Part shown: positions 30,447-38,549 of the stretch, in pieces
Numbering within the stretch: the first letter of the stretch is position 1
Layout of the letters: each line of letters starts with the position of its first letter
NCBI GenBank assembly: GCA_012514635.1
Contig: JAAYZX010000016.1
Coordinates: 1-45,049, forward strand
From: Actinomycetota bacterium
GTDB lineage: Bacteria; Actinomycetota; Thermoleophilia; RBG-16-64-13
Direction of reading: 5' to 3'
DNA length: 45,049 nt
Translations under genes and position numbers: made by a program
The notes under the pieces: model-generated
Databases searched by the model: none
The model's input: only the letters and a program-made list of their open reading frames with translations
What the model was told of the DNA's origin: nothing

Positions 30447-31056
30447 CTACCATCGCCTTTAGAGAGGAAGCCGCCACCATTCCCACCTTGGTGTCAGCAA
30501 GACCGCCCGCCGCATCAACAATTATTGTAGTGGGGATGGCACGCACACCGTACCTAGATGCCAATTCCCCTTTCTGGTCAATAAGAACCGGTAGGCCCGG
30601 GTCGGTCCCAACCAGCGCCCGCGCCACATTGTCTTCGGCGTCCCGCAGAGCCACGATAAGAAGTCCCGCCTCGGCGCTGTTCTCTCGATAGAACCTATCG
30701 AGTTCAGGAGTCTCCTCCCGACAAGCCCCTCACCAACTGGCCCAGAAGGCCAATACCAGAGGACGCCCCGCATAGCCACCCAACGACACTTCTTGTCCCG
30801 CCGTAGTGACTCCAGAGAAGTCCGCCGCCGGCTTCCGCCCGCTCGCTGTACCACCCGCTGCAAGTGTCCCACCGACTTCAGGACTGGAGTCTGCGTCTGT
30901 GGTAACGGTAGCAACGCCACCACAACCGGCCCCCGTACCAACCATCAAGACCAGCAACGCGACGGATGCCAGGCCAAGAAGTATTCTGGAAGCACTCACA
31001 CCACCCTGAGACCGTTGCGGGCTTCGCGTTCGTCTCTCTTTCGGGATCATCTTCAT
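30433..31056 (-). CDS. TlpA/ResA-like thiol-disulfide lipoprotein, predicted selenoprotein (Sec109 at in-frame UGA 30732-30730)
   Basis: Two ORFs (30730..31056, 30433..30654) share one frame; read-through gives ..GGYAGRPLVLAFWASW-U-GACREETPELDRFYRENSAEAGLLIVALRDAEDNVARALVGTDPGLPVLIDQKGELASRYGVRAIPTTIIVDAAGG..; UGA replaces the first Cys of CxxC; lipobox VGTGAGC; downstream hairpin. Confidence 0.85.
30684..30702 (-). promoter_or_regulatory. Candidate bacterial SECIS hairpin for the TlpA-like selenoprotein
   Basis: Minus strand CUCGAUA-GGUUC-UAUCGAG, apical loop about 34 nt after UGA, loop begins with GG. Confidence 0.6.
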
Positions 31057-31062
31057 CTCTCA

Positions 31063-31851
31063 TCAACTCCTCTTACCACACTGGGGCAGATCTTCATCCA
31101 AAGCAACCCGCTGCAGATCAACAGAAACAACCCTAAGCCGCATAAGCAGCACAATCCCGGCCAGCACGAGTCCTACGCTGACAAGTTGCTGCAGGGTTAG
31201 TCCCGCCCATAAGCGTTCGTTGTTGCGCAGGAACTCCACGAGAAAACGCTCCACTCCGGCCATGATCATGTACCAGGCAAACAGAGACCCCGCACGCTGC
31301 ACTTGACTATGCACAACAAAGACAAGGACGGCAGCGATACCAAACGACGCCAGACTCTCATATAACTGGGTAGGATGAACAAGCAAATTCGTCGGAGGGG
31401 AACCCAAGGGAAATGCCACGGCCCACGGCAGCCCCGATGCGCCACCATAGCAACAGCCGTTGAGAAAACAACCAATCCGCCCCAGACCATACCCAACCGC
31501 CAATCCCGGTGCAATTGCATCCACCGCCGGGCCCAACGGCGCGTGGGTGACCAACAACACCGTCACCACTCCCGCAGTGCCACCAACGAAGCCGCCGTAC
31601 CAAACGAAACCGCGGCCATTGAGCAACGATTCCAGCCGGAACTCAGGCTCGATGATGATGTAATTGAGCTTAGCGCCCACCAAGCCGCCTACCACAGCAG
31701 CAATCAGTACCACGTATACCGTGTCTGTGGAGAGCCCGCGGCGGTGGAATCCCCATGCCGTCAGGGCACCGGCCGCAAAAAATCCAAGCGCCATCATCAA
31801 GCCATAGGCTTGGACTGTGAAAGGGCCGACGTGAAAGAGTTCAGGACACAC
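31063..31851 (-). CDS. lgt: Prolipoprotein diacylglyceryl transferase
   Basis: VGPFTVQAYGLMMALGFFAAGALTAWGF...GRIGCFLNGCCYGGAS. Confidence 0.94.
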   Translation of the reverse strand: MCPELFHVGPFTVQAYGLMMALGFFAAGALTAWGFHRRGLSTDTVYVVLIAAVVGGLVGAKLNYIIIEPEFRLESLLNGRGFVWYGGFVGGTAGVVTVLLVTHAPLGPAVDAIAPGLAVGYGLGRIGCFLNGCCYGGASGLPWAVAFPLGSPPTNLLVHPTQLYESLASFGIAAVLVFVVHSQVQRAGSLFAWYMIMAGVERFLVEFLRNNERLWAGLTLQQLVSVGLVLAGIVLLMRLRVVSVDLQRVALDEDLPQCGKRS

Positions 31852-31884
31852 GCTGGTGCGCTATCAAGGGAGAACCGGTACGGC

Positions 31885-31921
31885 GGCGGCGCCACGGCCG
31901 TTCAACGGCCGTGGCGCCGCC
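31885..31921. repeat. 37-nt GC-rich perfect hairpin
   Basis: GGCGGCGCCACGGCCGTT-c-AACGGCCGTGGCGCCGCC. Confidence 0.95.
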
Positions 31922-31962
31922 CCGAAGAAGCGAGGGAACCCGACGGGTTCCTCTCAATGAGC

Positions 31963-32169
31963 TCAGCCAAATGAGTGACTCGAGCAACTGGACACGCCGC
32001 CGGTGGACGCCCCAGCGCCCGCCCCAGTCATAAAACCGGCGGTGAACTTCTGTTCCACTTCCCTGCCGCCACACTCTGGGCACACCTTGTGTTCGTCCTT
32101 CAAGAAGCCTTGGACAAAGATGTCAAAATCCTTCCCACACAAGCAGCAGTGGAGATCGTAGGACGCCAC
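31963..32169 (-). CDS. Small zinc-ribbon (FmdB-like) protein
   Basis: YDLHCCLCGKDFDIFVQGFLKDEHKVCPECGGREVEQKF; GTG start overlaps TAG stop of upstream gene (TAGTG). Confidence 0.75.
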   Translation of the reverse strand: MASYDLHCCLCGKDFDIFVQGFLKDEHKVCPECGGREVEQKFTAGFMTGAGAGASTGGVSSCSSHSFG

Positions 32170-32498
32170 TAGTCCACCACCCCCAGGCCTTTGAGCTCAT
32201 TCACAATCCATGAGAACGACAAGGACCACGGAGTCTTGATCTCATCACCTACCAGCACCAGAGGAAGCCTGTGGTTCGCCTTTACGGCTTCTTCTAGTGT
32301 TGGATAATTGGACAAAGCAGCATCGTCCACATCAAGGTACGCCACGCGCACACTTTCGTCGTAGTCCTCACTCAAATACCGATTGATATAAGCGACTGTC
32401 TCTTCCAGAGACAGAGACGGCCCTCAACCAACAGAGTGACAGGCATCAAACGCCCGTGACCCCACTATCACAATTTCTTTGCTGGTTACCTTGTCCAT
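32169..32498 (-). CDS. Predicted small selenoprotein with thioredoxin-like/YuzD-like C-terminus (Sec25)
   Basis: Reading through UGA at 32426-32424: MDKVTSKEIVIVGSRAFDACHSVG-U-GPSLSLEETVAYINRYLSEDYDESVRVAYLDVDDAALSNYPTLEEAVKANHRLPLVLVGDEIKTPWSLSFSWIVNELKGLGVVD; GGAGG RBS before ATG 32498; hairpin after UGA. Confidence 0.82.
32396..32414 (-). promoter_or_regulatory. Candidate bacterial SECIS hairpin for the small selenoprotein
   Basis: Minus strand CUGUCUC-UGGAA-GAGACAG, loop about 16 nt after UGA, G at second loop position. Confidence 0.65.
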
Positions 32499-32554
32499 AC
32501 TCACCTCCGCCCGATGCGCTCCGCGCGGCCGGGCTCCACTCTCCCATTGCGCCC

Positions 32555-32878
32555 TTATAGGCCGAACTCCTTTTCATAATCCTTCTGCGTACGGGCGCCA
32601 ACAATCTGGACCTTGACCTTGCCGTCTTCGAAGAGGATGACCGTGGGGATGCTCATGATTCCAAAACGCGCCGCAAGGTCTTGGTTCTCGTCCACGTTGA
32701 TCTTAGCGACGGTCAGCTTCCCGGCGTGATCAGAGGCCATCTTTTCTAGGACCGGACCCACCATGCGACACGGACCGCACCACGGCGCCCAGAAATCCAC
32801 AACCACGCGACCCGAAGCATTGACCACATCTGACTCAAACGTCTGGGCATCCAGTTCTTTCACGAGTTCACTTGCCAT
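32555..32878 (-). CDS. trxA: Thioredoxin
   Basis: VVVDFWAPWCGPCRMVGPVLEKMASDHAGKLTVAKINVDENQDLAARFGIMSIPTVILFEDG. Confidence 0.96.
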   Translation of the reverse strand: MASELVKELDAQTFESDVVNASGRVVVDFWAPWCGPCRMVGPVLEKMASDHAGKLTVAKINVDENQDLAARFGIMSIPTVILFEDGKVKVQIVGARTQKDYEKEFGL

Positions 32879-32932
32879 CGATCGTCTCCTCGTTCAATCC
32901 GCTGTTGTCAACATGCGCCCTCAGTGGTTAGT

Positions 32933-32948
32933 ATACCCCCTGGGGTAT
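32933..32948. promoter_or_regulatory. CsoR/CstR-type operator-like inverted repeat upstream of trxA
   Basis: ATACCCC-CT-GGGGTAT, 7-2-7 inverted repeat about 55 bp upstream of trxA start. Confidence 0.5.
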
Positions 32949-33142
32949 GATTGCAACCACCGCACCTCCCCCTTTCAATTCCGAGACCCGGCCGCCCGGC
33001 CGTTTTCTCGGAGAGGTCCAGGGTACACTGGAGATGACCATCGCGCCACGCTGGTTTGGTACCCCAAGAGAGGCGCATCTAACCGTGGGGGAGAAAATCG
33101 GTGTGCACACGGCCGCTGGGCTGTAAAAAAGGAGGGACTACA

Positions 33143-33799
33143 ATGCGACTCACTTGGTACGGTCACGCCGCCTTCCTCTTGGAGGCTTCAGACGAAACAC
33201 GGATCATTTTGGACCCCTATCGTGCCGGCGCATTCGGCGACGAACTGACCTACGACCCCATCGCAGAGACCGCGGATGCAGCACTCGCAAGTCACGCTCA
33301 TGACGACCACGGCGCTGTTGACACCATCCCGGGAAACCCTCTTACGGCGGTACACCCCCGCGAGCTGTCGGTGGGGACAGTCTCCATACAGGGCATACCC
33401 ACCAAACACGATGATGCCGGCGGTACCAAGCGAGGCGAAAATACGGTGATGGTGCTCGAGGCCGATGGGCTGCGCGTGGCACACCTAGGCGACTTGGGCC
33501 ATCCATTGAGCGCTGCGGAACGTGAGGACATTGGGGCCGTAGACGTGCTGCTCATCCCGGTAGGCGGATACTACACAATCGACGCCGCCCAAGCAGCCAA
33601 AGTGGTGAGCGCCCTCCAACCCTCCATTGTAGTGCCCATGCACTACCGTAATGAGAGTTGCTCGCTTCCCATCACTCCGGTGGATGACTTTCTAGCCACA
33701 CAGACGCGCGTGGTGCAGGTGGGCTCCAGTGTCCTGGACCTCAACTCCATCTCACTGCCACAGGAGACTACCACCTATGTGTTGAAGCCTGCCCGCTGA
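33143..33799 (+). CDS. MBL-fold metal-dependent hydrolase (UPF0173-like)
   Basis: MRLTWYGHAAFLLEASDETRIILDPY...SHAHDDHGAVDT...HLGDLGHPL...VPMHYRNE; GGAGG RBS. Confidence 0.9.
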   Translation: MRLTWYGHAAFLLEASDETRIILDPYRAGAFGDELTYDPIAETADAALASHAHDDHGAVDTIPGNPLTAVHPRELSVGTVSIQGIPTKHDDAGGTKRGENTVMVLEADGLRVAHLGDLGHPLSAAEREDIGAVDVLLIPVGGYYTIDAAQAAKVVSALQPSIVVPMHYRNESCSLPITPVDDFLATQTRVVQVGSSVLDLNSISLPQETTTYVLKPAR

Positions 33800-33864
33800 A
33801 CGGAGATTCATGGGCCCGATCATCCGCCCGCGGGGTCACACCGATTGCAGCCGATAACGACGGT

Positions 33865-34074
33865 CTACTTTTTAACCGGGTACCCCTCCTCGGCCAGCCG
33901 CTCCTCTAGGCTCTCGGGCGTAACCGCATTCTCGTCATAAGAGACGCTTACGGTCTTATCTTCCACGTTGACTTCCACCTTCTCAACGCCCGCCATACCT
34001 CCAAGAGCGCTCTCAATGGCCCGTCTGCAGTGCATGCATGATATGTTGGGTACCTCATACTGCTTATTAGCCAT
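33865..34074 (-). CDS. Heavy-metal-associated (HMA) domain protein, CopZ-like
   Basis: YEVPNISCMHCRRAIESALGGMAGVEKVEVNVEDKTVSVSYDE: GMxCxxC-like metal site. Confidence 0.88.
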   Translation of the reverse strand: MANKQYEVPNISCMHCRRAIESALGGMAGVEKVEVNVEDKTVSVSYDENAVTPESLEERLAEEGYPVKK

Positions 34075-34972
34075 ATCGACCAGAACCTCCTTTCGATCGC
34101 CACTGTCTCAGATGTTCGAGAAACGCCTCCCGCAGCGCTCCGGTCACGCGACCCGGATGATATGCCACCCACAGCGACCGCGAGATTTGCAGCCCCTCGA
34201 TTTGGACCTCCGTCACTTCACCCGCCTCTACCTGACAACGTGCCGCGAGTTTCGAAACGAACCCCACGCCTGCTCCTGCTCTAACGGCACCCAGCAGGGC
34301 ACGCGTGGACCCCATTACCATGACCGGATTCATCGTCATCCCCGGCATGGACTCCGCAAGCCGTTCTGTCACAGTGGCGAGAGTCCCCGATCCCGTCTCG
34401 CGCTCCAGAAGATCCCATTCCGCCAGCGCAGCGGGCTTGTACAACCCGGCGGACATGCCGGCCGGGCCCACCAATATAATCTCGTCCTGGGCAAAAGGCT
34501 CCAGGACCAGCCCCAAGTCGTCACGCCGTGATCCCGTGAAACCGAAGCTGGCCTCTCCGTCGGCAAGCAGCCGATACACACCGGCCGTATCCAGCACCGA
34601 CAGCTCCACAACGGGCTGGGGATGACGACGATGAAAGTCGGCAAGCACTGCCGGCAGCAGGTACTCTCCCGGCACCGTAGAGGCGGCCAACCTCAGCACC
34701 CCTGAGACCTCCGTGGCCGACTGTTGAACCTCCTCGCGGGCGACACGGTACCGCCGCAGTATCTGCCGTCCTTCCTTCTCCAAAGCTTCGCCGGCCGCAG
34801 TCAGCACCACGGGCTGGCGGCTCCTATCTATGAGTCGGGCTCCGAACTCCCGTTCGAGCTTCTGGAGTTGCAGACTAACCGCAGACTGCGTTATGCCGAG
34901 CCGTTGTCCTGCAGCCGTAAGGCTCCCCACTTCGGCGACTATGCAGAAAGTTTCAAGATAGCGCAGGTTCAT
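34067..34972 (-). CDS. LysR-family regulator, selenium-metabolism-associated type
   Basis: MNLRYLETFCIVAEVGSLTAAGQRLGITQSAVSLQLQKLEREFGARLIDRS LysR HTH; ASTVPGEYLLPAVLADF; divergent to yedF-like gene. Confidence 0.85.
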   Translation of the reverse strand: MNLRYLETFCIVAEVGSLTAAGQRLGITQSAVSLQLQKLEREFGARLIDRSRQPVVLTAAGEALEKEGRQILRRYRVAREEVQQSATEVSGVLRLAASTVPGEYLLPAVLADFHRRHPQPVVELSVLDTAGVYRLLADGEASFGFTGSRRDDLGLVLEPFAQDEIILVGPAGMSAGLYKPAALAEWDLLERETGSGTLATVTERLAESMPGMTMNPVMVMGSTRALLGAVRAGAGVGFVSKLAARCQVEAGEVTEVQIEGLQISRSLWVAYHPGRVTGALREAFLEHLRQWRSKGGSGRYG

Positions 34973-35030
34973 ATTTACATGATTATTCGTTATCCTTTTG
35001 CCATAAAAAAATCATATTAGGATGGTGCCC

Positions 35031-35366
35031 ATGGCTACGACAATGTGGATGATCGGCTCCGACGCACTCGGTGTTGACTCCGGACTTGGTAAGGTACTCA
35101 TGCAGGCTTTCTTCAATAGTATAGGCGAAAGACTTACGGAATCCGCTATTTTCTGGTTCTATAATCGCGGGACACTTCTCACCCAGCCGGACTCCCCCGT
35201 CCTCGAAGCCATAAAAGCACTGGAAATGAACGGAAACAAGGTTGCCACGTGCGGAACCTGCCTGAGCTACTACAATATAAAAGACACGCTGGCAGTCGGC
35301 GAGATAGGTAACATGCCTCTTATGCAGGAGTTGATCATCTCGTCCGAGAAGGTGGTGTCGCTATAG
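35031..35366 (+). CDS. yedF: YedF-like (DsrE-fold) selenium metabolism protein, lacking the TusA domain
   Basis: MWMIGSDALGVDSGLGKVLMQAFFNSI...NRGTLLTQPDSPVLEAIKALEMNGNKVATCGTCLSYYNIKDTLAVGEIGNM matches recalled YedF C-terminal domain pattern. Confidence 0.75.
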   Translation: MATTMWMIGSDALGVDSGLGKVLMQAFFNSIGERLTESAIFWFYNRGTLLTQPDSPVLEAIKALEMNGNKVATCGTCLSYYNIKDTLAVGEIGNMPLMQELIISSEKVVSL

Positions 35367-35396
35367 GCGACAAGGAAGGGGGGGTGCAGGGAGAGC

Positions 35397-38300
35397 GTGC
35401 AAGGATTCGCGACCTTACCAGCATCCCTGTGGACGTGGGCCGGGAGCTCGGAATACGAGCCACCCGGCCCCGACGAATGGCCGGATACCACGGTGGGTCA
35501 GGCAATGCAGGAAGCCTTTCGCCGCGCCGGCTACTCCGGTCCTCTCCCTGAGGAAAAACCTCCTGCTGAGCCTTCCCCTCCGGAGGAGGAACCCCCGGAC
35601 GACGATCCCGACCAAGAGGACAAGCGCCCGTCTTCGCCTCCGCAGCAAAGTCTCCCGCGCTGGGCCAAGCTGACCTTAGCCCTCACCGGCGTCCTGGTGG
35701 CGATTGTGGTGCTTGCATTCACATTCTCCAACTTCTGGACCGAGTTCCTCTGGTTCCAAGAAACCGGCTATGTTTCCCTATTCTGGGCACGCATATGGGG
35801 CAAGCTACTGGTGGGCGCCATCGCAGGAGCGGCGGCCGCCGGTCTCTTCTTGGCAAACGTCTTCCTCGCCAGACGCCTCTCCCCAAGAGAATCCGACAAC
35901 ATCGTACTTCCCGGGCTGTCGCCCGCCGGGGACCCGGCGCGGCGAAGCCGTTGGATCAGGATCGGTCTCGTTGCAGCGGGATTCACGGTGGCGCTGTTCT
36001 TCGGCCTGGCGGAGGGAAGTGGCTGGGAAGAAATTCTGCTGTTCTTCCATCGCATCCCTGTCGGTTATCAGGATCCGCTCTTTGGAAAGGATGCCTCCTT
36101 CTTCATTCACACCCTACCCTTCATTCGCCGGCTGTTGGATTTCTCCACCGCCGCGCTGATCTGCACCTTTCTGGGAGTTCTTGCAGTGTACGCGCTGGAT
36201 CGTGCCGCAAGACTGTCGGGTTACCGCCTGCATCTTGCCCCATACGTCAAAGGGCACATCTCCGTACTGGCTGCGCTGCTACTGGTGTGCGTGGCAGTCG
36301 GGTTCATAGTCTCCTCTTGGGAGTTGGTGCACTCGCCCCGCGGAGTGGTGTTCGGAGCCGGGTACACAGACACGGCCGTCCAGTTGCCCGTGATGCGGGT
36401 GCTGGCCTTGGTGGCACTGGTATCCGCAATCATATTTCTGCTGAACATCTATTATCGGGGTTGGCGACTACCGCTCATCGCCGTTGGATTCTTGACACTC
36501 ATGTGGCTTGGTGCAGGCCAAGTGTACCCGGCGATAGTGCAGCAATATCGTGTGTCGCCCAACGAGATCGAAGTAGAGAGCCCTTATATCGCCAACAACA
36601 TAGATGCCACTCGCTTTGCCTATGGACTCGATCGCGTGCAAAACCGCTACTACCCGGCCCTTACCAGCCTCAACACTGAAAGCATCGAGAAGAACAGGGC
36701 AAGCATCAACAACATGCGGCTCTGGGACTCGCAACCGCTGCTCGAAGCCGTCACTCAGCAACAGGAATTGCGGCTTTACTACCACTTCCGGGACGTAGAC
36801 ATAGATCGCTACGAGGTCAGCCTTCGCTATCGCCAGATTATGTTGGCTGCACGCGAACTAGACCATACAAGTTTATTGAGTCAAGCAAAAACCTGGGTAA
36901 ACGAGCATCTCACTTACACGCACGGCTACGGAGTTGTCATCAGTACGGTGAACTCCACCACCGCGGACGGGCTTCCTGAGTATCTCGTCAGTGATATACC
37001 GCCTCAGACCATTACCAGTCTAGAAGTCACCCGGCCCGCCATCTACTACGGTGAAGTAGGCAATGAGTTCGTCATTGTCAATACCAAGGCCAAGGAGTTC
37101 GACTACCCCGGTCGGGACGAGAATCAGTTCACCACCTACACGGGCACCGGCGGCATTCCCATGGAATCCTTCTGGAAACGAGCCGCTTTCGCCCTACGAT
37201 TCGGGGATCTCAAATTGCTTGCCTCTGAGTACCTCACGCCCGAATCGCGCATCATGTTCCGCCGCACTATTCGCGAACGTGCGGCGGTCATAGCCCCTTT
37301 CCTGCAGCTCGACGGCGATCCCTACATTGTGCTGCGGGACGACGGCACTCTCATCTGGATGTGGGACGCATATACTACGACATCACGCTTCCCCTACTCG
37401 GAGCCTCGCTCTAACGGCGTCAACTACATCCGTAACTCAGTGAAGATGACTATAGACGCCTATGACGGCTCCATCACCCTGTACCTGGTAGACTCCAATG
37501 ACTCGCTGGCAGCCACTTACGACAAGAGCTACCCGGGGCTGCTCCGGCCCGCAAACGAGATGCCCGAAGATCTGCGTAGGCACATGCGCTACCCACAGGA
37601 TTTGTTCGCGCTGCAGGCGCAGGTCCTCTCCGTGTACCACATGCAAGACCCACAGATGTTCTACAACAAGGAGGACGTCTGGCAGATCCCCAACGAGATC
37701 TACTCGGCAGAAGAGATACCCATGGCTCCTTACTACGCCATCATGACTCTTCCTGGGGAGGAAGAGGAGGAATTCCTACTCATGCAGCCGTTCGTACCGT
37801 TGGAGAAGTCCAACATGGTGGCCTGGATGACGGCCCGCATGGACGGAGATCACTACGGCGAACTTCTAGTCTACGAGCTGGCCAAGGACAAGCTCGTTTT
37901 CGGACCGGCGCAGGTGGAAGCCCGCATCTCCAATGATCCGGTCATCTCCGCCCAGCTCGCACTCTGGAACCAAGCGGGTAGCCAGGTAATTCGAGGGAAC
38001 CTGCTCGTGATCCCTGTGGAGGAGTCACTCCTCTACGTGGAGCCGCTGTTTCTCCAGGCAGAGCAGCAACCCATACCGGAGCTCAAACGTGTCATCGTGA
38101 GCTATGGGGAGCGAGTAGTCATGGAGCCAACCCTCTCCCGTGCGTTGGAGCGTATGTTTGGTGCAGATGCAGGCAGCACTCCTCTCGGTCCCTCCGGCGG
38201 TGAAGTGCCGGGAGGTGTCACCACCAGCACCACTACCACTACCGTCTCTGTCCCCACCACGGTGGGCACCGGCCCAAGCAGTCTCACCACCGACACAACG

Positions 38301-38522
38301 GATACGCTCACAACCGGCCCCGGACCCACTGACACCGACTCCACAACCGAGACCACCGGCGACCCCCTACCCACAGACAGGAATGAGCTTATCGCGCTGG
38401 CCGCCGAACTCTACACGCACGCCCTGGAGGCGCAACGTGTAGGTGACTGGTCGGAATACGGTCGCCTCATACAAGACCTGGGGCGCGTCCTCGCCACGCT
38501 GCAGGCACTGACCGGCCCGTGA
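35397..38522 (+). CDS. UPF0182 family membrane protein
   Basis: Seven N-terminal hydrophobic segments and the long extracellular domain (RVSPNEIEVESPYIANNIDATRFAYGLD..., DGDPYIVLRDDGTLIWMWDAYTTTSRFPYS); T/S-rich C-terminal linker. Exact start uncertain (GTG 35397 or later). Confidence 0.88.
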   Translation: MQGFATLPASLWTWAGSSEYEPPGPDEWPDTTVGQAMQEAFRRAGYSGPLPEEKPPAEPSPPEEEPPDDDPDQEDKRPSSPPQQSLPRWAKLTLALTGVLVAIVVLAFTFSNFWTEFLWFQETGYVSLFWARIWGKLLVGAIAGAAAAGLFLANVFLARRLSPRESDNIVLPGLSPAGDPARRSRWIRIGLVAAGFTVALFFGLAEGSGWEEILLFFHRIPVGYQDPLFGKDASFFIHTLPFIRRLLDFSTAALICTFLGVLAVYALDRAARLSGYRLHLAPYVKGHISVLAALLLVCVAVGFIVSSWELVHSPRGVVFGAGYTDTAVQLPVMRVLALVALVSAIIFLLNIYYRGWRLPLIAVGFLTLMWLGAGQVYPAIVQQYRVSPNEIEVESPYIANNIDATRFAYGLDRVQNRYYPALTSLNTESIEKNRASINNMRLWDSQPLLEAVTQQQELRLYYHFRDVDIDRYEVSLRYRQIMLAARELDHTSLLSQAKTWVNEHLTYTHGYGVVISTVNSTTADGLPEYLVSDIPPQTITSLEVTRPAIYYGEVGNEFVIVNTKAKEFDYPGRDENQFTTYTGTGGIPMESFWKRAAFALRFGDLKLLASEYLTPESRIMFRRTIRERAAVIAPFLQLDGDPYIVLRDDGTLIWMWDAYTTTSRFPYSEPRSNGVNYIRNSVKMTIDAYDGSITLYLVDSNDSLAATYDKSYPGLLRPANEMPEDLRRHMRYPQDLFALQAQVLSVYHMQDPQMFYNKEDVWQIPNEIYSAEEIPMAPYYAIMTLPGEEEEEFLLMQPFVPLEKSNMVAWMTARMDGDHYGELLVYELAKDKLVFGPAQVEARISNDPVISAQLALWNQAGSQVIRGNLLVIPVEESLLYVEPLFLQAEQQPIPELKRVIVSYGERVVMEPTLSRALERMFGADAGSTPLGPSGGEVPGGVTTSTTTTTVSVPTTVGTGPSSLTTDTTDTLTTGPGPTDTDSTTETTGDPLPTDRNELIALAAELYTHALEAQRVGDWSEYGRLIQDLGRVLATLQALTGP

Positions 38523-38549
38523 TGGGTCAGGCCCCGCTCAGCGCAACCG

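Noticed and set aside
30433-30732. Interpretation of the split TlpA ORFs as a simple nonsense pseudogene
   Set aside because: The single interruption is UGA exactly at the catalytic Cys, flanks are intact, a hairpin follows, and a second UGA gene lies in the same operon; selenocysteine is the better explanation, though raw-read confirmation is still needed.
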